From Modicisalibacter xianhensis (GTDB taxonomy: Bacteria > Pseudomonadota > Gammaproteobacteria > Pseudomonadales > Halomonadaceae), in contig NZ_FOPY01000002.1 of the NCBI RefSeq assembly GCF_900113605.1, positions 186,001 to 250,000 on the forward strand: a DNA stretch of 64,000 nucleotides. The letters run 5' to 3'. The notes under the pieces were generated by a model that saw only the letters and a list, made by a program, of their open reading frames with translations, had not been told where the DNA came from and did not search any database. Position 1 is the stretch's first letter. Each line of letters starts with the position of its first letter. This document shows positions 57,907 to 64,000 of this stretch, one piece after another. The position numbers and the translations under genes were made by a program.

Positions 57907-59052
57907 TCAGGCATTGTCCTTCGTAGGCACTCCCTGGAGCAAGCGCGCCGTAACCCCCTCCCCGACCTGTTCCCCCTGGTTCTCCCCCCCTTGCGCCAGG
58001 AGCCGGTCGCGCCCGGACGACTTCGCCAGATAGAGACGCCGGTCGGCCAGATCGATGACATCACGCAGCTTGTCGCCCTCGTTCGACAACGCCAGTCCCA
58101 TGGACAGGGTCACCGACAGCGCGAGCGACTCCAGGCGACACGGACAGCTGGCCAACTCGTTGCGCAGACGTCCCGCCACGCTCAACGCCTCATCCATCGA
58201 AGCCTCGGGCAACAGCACGAGGAATTCCTCGCCGCCAACGCGGCCAATGAAATCGTCCTCACGCAGCGTCCTGCCTAACAGTTGCGCCAGGTGCCGCAGG
58301 ACTTCGTCACCGGCACTATGCCCATGATTGTCATTGATGCTCTTGAAATGGTCTGCATCCAGCAGCAGCAAGGCAAACGGTTGCGCCGCCTGCCAGCAGC
58401 CCTCGGCTTTCTCGAAGATGGCGCGTCGATTCAACACGCCGGTCAGCGAATCATGGGTGGCATCGGTGCGAAAGCGTCGCTCGGTGACCTCGGTGATGGT
58501 ATAGACCTGCAACACGATGAACATGAACAGCACGAAAGTGGCCACGACGTTCAGGGAGAACAACAGCTCCCGGCTCAATTCACTGTAGGGCCAGCTACCC
58601 AGCGAACCGAACAGGAGGTGTTCCGAAGCCAGGATGAGGCTGATCACCAATCCACCGAAAAGCAGTTTTAGACGATGCGCCAGATCGCTGATCAGCACCT
58701 CGAAGAGAATCACGAAAAAGAAATATTCGCAGCCCGTCTCCCCGCCGAGCAGCATGCCGGACAGCACGACCAATGCACTGACCATCCCTAGCTTGATGAA
58801 CAGGGCCGCCGTACGCTGGCCTTGGCGATGCAGGACGATCGCCAGGACGTTGGCCGCAATGCAGGTCAGGTTGAGCAACATCAACGCCACGACATCGAGC
58901 GCGACGAAAACCGGAATGAACGCCAGGTGAGTCGCGATGGCGAACAGGTAGACATGGATAAAGATCTGATAGCTGCGTCGTCGCTCGGGAGCGAGGCCGA
59001 CGGGAGGCCGCGTCAAGCGTACCCAACGCGCCCGGAACACACCACTGGACAT
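57907..59052 (-). CDS. Membrane-bound diguanylate cyclase (GGDEF)
   Basis: A 381-residue protein with about six membrane helices (about residues 30-190) and a GGDEF domain (about 200-365). Its active site is RVGGEEF and an RxxD site (REDD) sits five residues before it. The architecture is like the GGDEF protein at 56.1-57.3 kb, but the membrane part differs, so they are diverged paralogues or independent arrivals. The ATG at 59052 has GGGG eight bases upstream; the longer start at 59085 has no ribosome-binding site. Confidence 0.9.
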   Translation of the reverse strand: MSSGVFRARWVRLTRPPVGLAPERRRSYQIFIHVYLFAIATHLAFIPVFVALDVVALMLLNLTCIAANVLAIVLHRQGQRTAALFIKLGMVSALVVLSGMLLGGETGCEYFFFVILFEVLISDLAHRLKLLFGGLVISLILASEHLLFGSLGSWPYSELSRELLFSLNVVATFVLFMFIVLQVYTITEVTERRFRTDATHDSLTGVLNRRAIFEKAEGCWQAAQPFALLLLDADHFKSINDNHGHSAGDEVLRHLAQLLGRTLREDDFIGRVGGEEFLVLLPEASMDEALSVAGRLRNELASCPCRLESLALSVTLSMGLALSNEGDKLRDVIDLADRRLYLAKSSGRDRLLAQGGENQGEQVGEGVTARLLQGVPTKDNA

Positions 59053-59423
59053 AGTACTACCCCTGTATGCGGTCGCCTTGCGCATTTTTCTGATTGAGGC
59101 GACAGGCAGCCCAAGAGGCGGTTCAAGCCCTCACGGTCTGCTCCCTGCGTCGGTCCACCTCCCGCACGAGGCTGGCGCGCGTGCATGGGTGAACTCTTAA
59201 CCTGCTTTTCGTGGCGTCACCTGGCATGCCGATCTGCACATCCAGATACAGTCATGGCATCCTAGCCAATGCCGATCATACCGCGTTGCTACGTTGGTAG
59301 GCATTCGCCTGGATCAACCTATCCGTCCCGGCCGGCATGGTATCGTGAGCGCCCATCAACGCGTCTGGCTGCCATGTGCCATGGCATGACATCGGCCAAC
59401 GATTGTCAGGAAGAGGACTCTGC
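59053..59423. other. Intergenic region between the GGDEF gene and doxX
   Basis: About 370 bp between divergent genes. I see no convincing coding sequence, RNA gene or consensus promoter. Small palindromes such as TGCCATGGCA near the right end are the only structure noticed. Confidence 0.5.
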
Positions 59424-59828
59424 ATGCTACAAGCACTGCACAACGATGCCGTCGGCAAACTCATCGTCCGATTGAGTGTCGGCGTATTGATGCTGTTGCA
59501 CGGTATCGCCAAGCTGCTCAACCCAGGCAGCCTGAGCTGGATTGGCGACCAGGTCGCCAGCCATGGACTGCCGGTGTTCCTGGCCTATGGCGTACTGATC
59601 GGCGAGGTCGTGGCCCCGCTCATGGCAATTGTCGGTTGGCAGACACGCATCGCCGGGTTGCTCATGGTGGGCAACATGGTCGTGGCCATATTCCTGGCAC
59701 ATACCGGCGAATTGTTCGCGCTCGGCCGTAGCGGTGGCTGGGCACTGGAACTGCAGGGCATGTTCCTGTTCGGCGCCCTGGCCCTGATATTTCTTGGCAG
59801 CGGAAGGCTGGCCGCTCGCCCCGATTAG
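59424..59828 (+). CDS. DoxX-family membrane protein
   Basis: A 134-residue protein with four helices and the DoxX pattern (LIVRLSVGVLMLLHGIAKLLNPG, LAYGVLIGEVVAPLMAIVG, GRSGGWALELQGMFLFGALALI). Bacterial DoxX proteins are small quinone/thiol-related membrane proteins linked to oxidative stress and sulfur chemistry; the role here is not known. AGGAAGAGGA lies just before the ATG at 59424. It stands alone and converges with the CocE-type gene. Confidence 0.9.
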   Translation: MLQALHNDAVGKLIVRLSVGVLMLLHGIAKLLNPGSLSWIGDQVASHGLPVFLAYGVLIGEVVAPLMAIVGWQTRIAGLLMVGNMVVAIFLAHTGELFALGRSGGWALELQGMFLFGALALIFLGSGRLAARPD

Positions 59829-59902
59829 GGACTATGCGAACTTTTCCACGCGGGCGCCTGCGATGACCATCTTGTGTGCTTGCACAGCTTCCAGTCTCGC
59901 TA

Positions 59903-61945
59903 TCAGACGAAATCACGCGGGACCTCTTCATCCCAACTCTTGGCAAAGACCCGACTATCACCTTCAAAGGCGTCCAGCGTCGCACGCAAGCGAAAGTGCT
60001 CGGCATTAGACGTCATCAAGGTACGGGTTACACTACGCACATTCCAGTCGCCACGCCGAAAGCTACGCTCCCACTCGGTCCAGCCGCTTAGGCTGTCGTA
60101 GTTGCCATAGGCGTAGGTGTAGCGCTCAATCACGCGTGACGAGAGCTCGAGGTCGATGTCATCGATACGAAAGGTGCCTTGATCATTAATGACTTCGAGA
60201 GTGGTCTGGTCATTGGCCAGATCCCGTATCACGCGCCACGCTTCTTGGCTTGGCTGTATCAGGGTCACCGCTAGCGGCGGAGCGGCCTCCGGCTGGCCAA
60301 ATTGAGGCAGCGCGGCTTCTTCCTGCGGCTGGGGCTCGCGATATGGCAGGGTCAGTCGGCTGCCCGCTGGGTAAACTGTTAGCTTAACAGGAGCGGGCGA
60401 CGGCCAGGCCAGGGGCCAATAGCTAGTCGAGAGCGAGAGCCGGATGGCGTTGCCCGTAGGAAAGTTCTGCGCGATGTGCTTAAGGGGCACGCGCACGTGA
60501 TAACGCTTGCCGGGCTCCAGTGGCTGGGGAAACTCGTCACTGTCACGGTGGGTCAGGTTGAGCAGGCCATAGGAGATCCGGGTCGCCTTGTCGTCTGGTG
60601 CAATATCGCTAAGCCGTAACGCGACCATCGCCACCGGCTGATCGGCTTCGAGTTCAAGCTCGACAACGGGCTGCCCGCAAATCTCGATATCCTGGTCGAG
60701 TCGTGCCGTCTGGAAAATCAGCGAACCGCCATCCTCGTCGCGTTGATCGTGAGGCAGGTCCGGCGGAGCATTGTAGGAGCACCACTTGCCGGCATATAGC
60801 CCGACCGACAGCGGCGATCGCACGGCGAGGGGAATATCGTCGTCCGCTACGTGAACCTCCGGGTCCTGCGGAGTAGGCACCAGGCCATGGCCGCTGGTAA
60901 GCCGGAAGGGCTTCGACTCGATCCGCGGCGATGGCCAGCTCGGTTCGGCAGCCCAGCGTCCCGGGCGCATGTCATAGCGGGCCGAGGGCGGCACCGACTC
61001 CTGTATCCATACGCGCAACATCGGCTCATCCATGATGCCGGTGTCCTTGCCCTTCAACCAATGGTCCCACCAGCGCAGTGACTCCTGCATGAAACCGATG
61101 GCCGGGCCCGGAACGCCAAGGTGGGGATACTTGTGCGCCCAAGGGCCGACCAGGCCCTTGCGTGGCACGTCGAGTCCCGCGAGCAACCGGAACACGGCGT
61201 TACAGTAACCGTCAGCCCAACCACTAACGGCGTAGACGGGGCAACGAATGCGCGAGAAGTCCTCGCAGACCGAGCCATGCTTCCAGTAGTCATCGCGGCG
61301 CTGATGCTGGAGCCAGGTCGCCAGCCAGAGCCCACTACCCTCAAGGCGTTCCTGCCACATCTCCCGCCAGCGCTCACCGACCAGCAACGGGTCGGGTGGG
61401 CAGGTATTGGTATCGAACATGGTCGAGGCCCAGGACAGGTTGTCACCAAGCAGGCAGCCACCCATGTGGTGGACATCATCGGAATAGCGATCGTCGGTCG
61501 AGCATAGCGTGATCACGGCTTTCAGCTCGGGCGGTTGCAGTGCCGCGATCTGCAAGCCGTTGAACCCGCCCCAGGAGATACCGATCATGCCCACATCGCC
61601 AGTACACCAAGGTTGCTGGCCAAGCCAGTGCAGGATCTCGACGCCATCGTCGAGTTCCTGTTGCAGGTATTCATCGGTTAGCACGCCATCCGACTCGCCG
61701 CTGCCCCGGATGTCCACGCGCACCCCGGCGTAGCCGTGACCGGCCCAGTAAGCATGCGTTTGCACGTCACGCATCGCTGTCATGTCACGCTTGCGGTAAG
61801 GCAGGTATTCGAGAATTGCCGGTACCGGATCGCTCTCGGCATCCACCGGGCGCCAGATACGTATTCCCAGCCGGCAGCCATCAGCCAGCGTGATAAAGCC
61901 TTCTTCCTCCTGAACGTCGCGGGGGAAATCGCTGACGATATGCAT
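59903..61945 (-). CDS. CocE/NonD-family serine hydrolase (X-Pro dipeptidyl-peptidase-like)
   Basis: A 680-residue hydrolase. The N-terminal alpha/beta domain has the nucleophile Ser124 in GISWGG, the acid in VSGWADGY and the histidine in GPWAHKYPH. The C-terminal jelly-roll domain (about 330-560) and a further 100-residue tail follow. CocE/NonD enzymes cleave amide or ester bonds, including cocaine, acylated antibiotics and X-Pro peptides. It lies 65 bp after the ATP-grasp gene, presumably the same transcript, and both are divergent from a cyanophycinase. No signal peptide is visible, so it is cytoplasmic. The substrate is unknown. Confidence 0.9.
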   Translation of the reverse strand: MHIVSDFPRDVQEEEGFITLADGCRLGIRIWRPVDAESDPVPAILEYLPYRKRDMTAMRDVQTHAYWAGHGYAGVRVDIRGSGESDGVLTDEYLQQELDDGVEILHWLGQQPWCTGDVGMIGISWGGFNGLQIAALQPPELKAVITLCSTDDRYSDDVHHMGGCLLGDNLSWASTMFDTNTCPPDPLLVGERWREMWQERLEGSGLWLATWLQHQRRDDYWKHGSVCEDFSRIRCPVYAVSGWADGYCNAVFRLLAGLDVPRKGLVGPWAHKYPHLGVPGPAIGFMQESLRWWDHWLKGKDTGIMDEPMLRVWIQESVPPSARYDMRPGRWAAEPSWPSPRIESKPFRLTSGHGLVPTPQDPEVHVADDDIPLAVRSPLSVGLYAGKWCSYNAPPDLPHDQRDEDGGSLIFQTARLDQDIEICGQPVVELELEADQPVAMVALRLSDIAPDDKATRISYGLLNLTHRDSDEFPQPLEPGKRYHVRVPLKHIAQNFPTGNAIRLSLSTSYWPLAWPSPAPVKLTVYPAGSRLTLPYREPQPQEEAALPQFGQPEAAPPLAVTLIQPSQEAWRVIRDLANDQTTLEVINDQGTFRIDDIDLELSSRVIERYTYAYGNYDSLSGWTEWERSFRRGDWNVRSVTRTLMTSNAEHFRLRATLDAFEGDSRVFAKSWDEEVPRDFV

Positions 61946-62010
61946 GGTCTGATCCCTGTAGGGTTGCCTGTACCTGTTTACCTTACGCTCACGTCAGTGA
62001 AGAAAGGTCG

Positions 62011-63312
62011 TTAGCCAACGATATCCTCGAACTCGAAATGCAACTGTTCAGCAAGCCGCGCATAATTTTCTTCCAGCGCGGCGTCATCGTCTGCCCCCAT
62101 CCAGGCGTAAGCCAGGGCATAGCTGTAGCTGTCCTGCTCAGGAAGGGACGACAGGCGCGTACCGACCTCCACTTGCACCGAGATCCGGGCGCCGGGATAC
62201 GCTTGCTGCAATGCTTCAATTTCCTCGGCGCTTGGTACCCGGCTGACCGTGGCGTCGACGAAGAACACCCGATAGAAGAACGTACCCGCGACCTTGAAGC
62301 GTCCTTGACGGCTAGGCATGTCAGGCACCTGCCCTAGCGCCAGGTCGACGGTCACTTGCTGATGACTGACCCCGTCGACCTTGTCGAACAGATCGCAATG
62401 CGATTGGGCGATGCGGGTGTTGATCTCCAGCAGCCAGATGTGGTCTTGCACTTCATCCCAGAAGTATTCGATGTTGAAGGCGGCATTATCATAGCCGATA
62501 TGGGCCATGATCTGGCGGGTGAGCTGCTGCAGCTTGTCCTGGATGGCAGAAGGAAGACGGGATGGGTAGCGATAACAGAAAAAGCTCAGGACTTGCGGAT
62601 AGCGAATCGAATCGACGATGCCATACGGGACGACGTCGCCTTCGAATACGTAACCTTCAACCGTGCATTGCCAGCCACCGATAATCTCTTCCGCCATGCA
62701 ATGCCCGCCATCGACTGCGCGTACGTTATCAGGAAGATTGGCGTGTTCCAGCACAAAGTTGAAAGGCTCTGAGATGGTCCCGATGCCTTCACAGAGTCGC
62801 GCTGTGGCATAGGCAAAGTCTTCGGGGCTATCGATGCGAAATCCCAGTCGTGAGCCTGACGATTTGATGGGCTTGACGAAGAAGGGAAAATACAGCCCCG
62901 CCTCGCCAATATGCTGCAGTGCCTGGGCATCAAAGGGGTCGAAGGCGGTAAAGCGAGGAATGTAGTCACCGATTACCTCACGTTGTACGAGCCGGCTCCA
63001 GTACTTGTGCTCGCACTTGAGCAAGCTTTCGAGGCTGGTGGAACGCGTACCAAAGCGTTTGCAGAGCAGCGGCAGCATGGTCGAGACGGGAAAGTCCATG
63101 TAACCAATGATGGCATCGACAGGCTCATTGAACTCCCTTAACCGGGCCTCGGCGCTGGCCAGCATGTCTTCGATCGGAAAGATTTCCGTATCGTAGACTT
63201 CAGCCGGTTCGATCACACCATGGAAGCGGTAATCTTCAGCCCCACGCAAATTCTCGAGCCGTTCTCGGTTGATGGAATCCAGCCCGACAACAAACACGTT
63301 CCGAACACTCAT
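62011..63312 (-). CDS. ATP-grasp domain protein (amino acid/peptide ligase-like)
   Basis: A 433-residue protein with a Rossmann-like N-terminus (VFVVGLDSINRERLENL) and an ATP-grasp core. The ATP-binding lysine lies in PFFVKPIKSSGSRLGF and the metal/catalytic segment is LLEINTRIAQSHCDL (EIN-x-R). The C-terminal third is acidic. It is not purK, carB or ddl by motif. The family usually ligates a carboxylate to an amine, so a dipeptide- or amide-forming role is likely. It heads a minus-strand pair with the CocE-type hydrolase, with GGAGGCAATTATG as start region. Composition is less GC-rich than the window average. Confidence 0.85.
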   Translation of the reverse strand: MSVRNVFVVGLDSINRERLENLRGAEDYRFHGVIEPAEVYDTEIFPIEDMLASAEARLREFNEPVDAIIGYMDFPVSTMLPLLCKRFGTRSTSLESLLKCEHKYWSRLVQREVIGDYIPRFTAFDPFDAQALQHIGEAGLYFPFFVKPIKSSGSRLGFRIDSPEDFAYATARLCEGIGTISEPFNFVLEHANLPDNVRAVDGGHCMAEEIIGGWQCTVEGYVFEGDVVPYGIVDSIRYPQVLSFFCYRYPSRLPSAIQDKLQQLTRQIMAHIGYDNAAFNIEYFWDEVQDHIWLLEINTRIAQSHCDLFDKVDGVSHQQVTVDLALGQVPDMPSRQGRFKVAGTFFYRVFFVDATVSRVPSAEEIEALQQAYPGARISVQVEVGTRLSSLPEQDSYSYALAYAWMGADDDAALEENYARLAEQLHFEFEDIVG

Positions 63313-63665
63313 AATTGCCTCCTGGCACGAGCTCGGCTGTTGCAGTCCTTGCCACTGAGACGCAATGGATTGCAGACAGGGTACGGTGCTTGCCCATTCC
63401 GGGCTCCAGGCCAGGCATGGGTATTACCGATTATCGAAGCATAGCGGTTTATCGTTGCAGCGCCGGGGCAATACGCGAGAGCGCGGAAATCTCACTATTC
63501 CACAGGAGCGGTGTGGTCAGGCCAGGGGCCGTTAATAATCTGGCTAGGGTGATTGCCGGCTGTTATAAGTGAGGTGGTAGGCTAACGCATCATGCGATAC
63601 GACATTACCGGTAGCGGTAATGATTCAGCGTTTCCTCAAAAGCGTCGCTGGGCGGCGAATGGAAT
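63313..63665. promoter_or_regulatory. Divergent control region with ATTACCG operator candidates
   Basis: This 353-bp gap separates the ATP-grasp gene from the cyanophycinase gene. It holds a perfect 8-bp dyad CATTACCG-gtag-CGGTAATG at 63603-63622 and a further ATTACCG copy at 63423-63429. An imperfect hairpin with CCCAT/ATGGG arms lies at about 63393-63421. TTATAA at about 63563 may be part of a plus-strand -10. No ORF of note lies inside. Confidence 0.5.
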
Positions 63666-64000
63666 ATGGTTTCACACCCCCCGACCGTTTCCGGCCACAT
63701 CGTGGCCATTGGCGGTGCCGAGGACAAGACCTCCGAACTCGCTATCCTTCGACGGGTTTTCGAGCTTGCCCCTCAAGACAGTGACGAAGTGGCCGTTATC
63801 GCCACGGCCAGCAGTATTCCTGAACAACTTTTGCCCTGCTACGAAGCGGCTTTCTCTCGCCTGGGGGCGAGCCAGGTCCATGCGCTAAATATCCAGGATC
63901 GCAAGCAAGCCGCCGATGCCGACAACGTGCAGTTGATCCAGCGAAGTGGCGTGATTTTCTTCACCGGAGGCGATCAGCTTCGCCTGACCAATGTGCTAGG
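63666..64000 (+). CDS. cphB: Cyanophycinase-like peptidase (S51), 5' part
   Basis: The reading frame is open to the right edge, giving 111 residues. It has the cyanophycinase/S51 N-terminal marks: GHIVAIGGAEDKTSEL at residues 10-25, VAVIATASSIPEQL, and VIFFTGGDQLRLTNVL near 98-111, the GGD-Q segment just before the substrate region. The catalytic GxSAGA serine lies beyond the window. Cyanophycinase cuts the aspartate-arginine polymer cyanophycin to beta-Asp-Arg dipeptides. A cyanophycin synthetase gene could follow outside the window. It is divergent from the ATP-grasp/CocE pair. Confidence 0.88.
   Translation, partial: MVSHPPTVSGHIVAIGGAEDKTSELAILRRVFELAPQDSDEVAVIATASSIPEQLLPCYEAAFSRLGASQVHALNIQDRKQAADADNVQLIQRSGVIFFTGGDQLRLTNVL

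Overview
The window is a compact, GC-rich bacterial chromosome segment with tightly packed genes, many 1-14 bp overlaps, and no rRNA, tRNA, CRISPR, insertion sequence or prophage that I could recognise. Gene content and order (secDF; suhB-trmJ-cysE-iscR-iscS; ndk-rlmN-pilF-rodZ-ispG-hisS-yfgM-bamB-der; lysM-dprA-tsaC-hemF-aroE divergent from def-fmt-rsmB-trkA-trkH; lptFG divergent from pepA-holC-valS; bfr-bfd) are those of a gammaproteobacterium of the Pseudomonadales/Oceanospirillales kind. A halophilic member of the Halomonadaceae is the best guess; this is inference from gene order and composition, not a database match.

Layout. 1-1.7 kb: end of secD, then secF and a terminator. 1.7-10.9 kb: a catabolic island. 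A sigma-54 enhancer-binding protein is divergent from a six-gene operon (GbuA-type ureohydrolase, YjiH-type membrane protein, 2-ketoarginine decarboxylase-like TPP enzyme, NCS1 permease, metallo-beta-lactamase-fold hydrolase, aldehyde dehydrogenase). The intergenic region holds a -24/-12 promoter with exact GG-N10-GC spacing and dyad sites for the activator. Together the enzymes would convert 2-ketoarginine to 4-guanidinobutyraldehyde, then 4-guanidinobutyrate, then GABA plus urea. 10.9-16.5 kb: a SuhB homologue that has lost most catalytic metal ligands, trmJ, cysE, and an isc locus reduced to iscR-iscS-iscA, with ndk. 16.5-26.3 kb: a housekeeping run from rlmN to der, then an unknown lipoprotein. 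26.3-33.5 kb: DUF815 ATPase, M48 protease lipoprotein, and the minus-strand lysM-dprA-tsaC-hemF-aroE block. 33-41 kb: def, fmt, rsmB, dodecin, trkA, trkH, a TraB-family membrane protein and a DTW protein. 41-47 kb: BASS transporter, zinc-less sirtuin, truC-tcdA-DUF1653, purE-purK. 47-56 kb: bfr/bfd, an RDD protein, lptFG, pepA-holC-valS. 56-59.4 kb: two membrane GGDEF diguanylate cyclases flanking an AT-richer META-domain lipoprotein. 59.4-64 kb: DoxX, then a visibly less GC-rich accessory block with a CocE-type hydrolase and an ATP-grasp enzyme, divergent from a cyanophycinase gene that runs off the right edge.

Most noteworthy: (i) a SuhB at its usual locus with a degenerate active site, which suggests only a non-enzymatic (Nus/antitermination-like) role is kept; (ii) an isc operon without iscU, hscBA or fdx whose IscS also lacks the C-terminal tail that docks IscU, while the Type 1 IscR operator is kept; (iii) the sigma-54 controlled guanidino-compound operon; (iv) the divergent cyanophycinase / ATP-grasp / CocE locus with a shared palindromic operator candidate; (v) three abutting 20-bp repeats ending at the pepA start codon. 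Arginine-derived metabolism appears at both ends of the window, so cyanophycin-type nitrogen reserves and the 2-ketoarginine route may feed one another in this organism.
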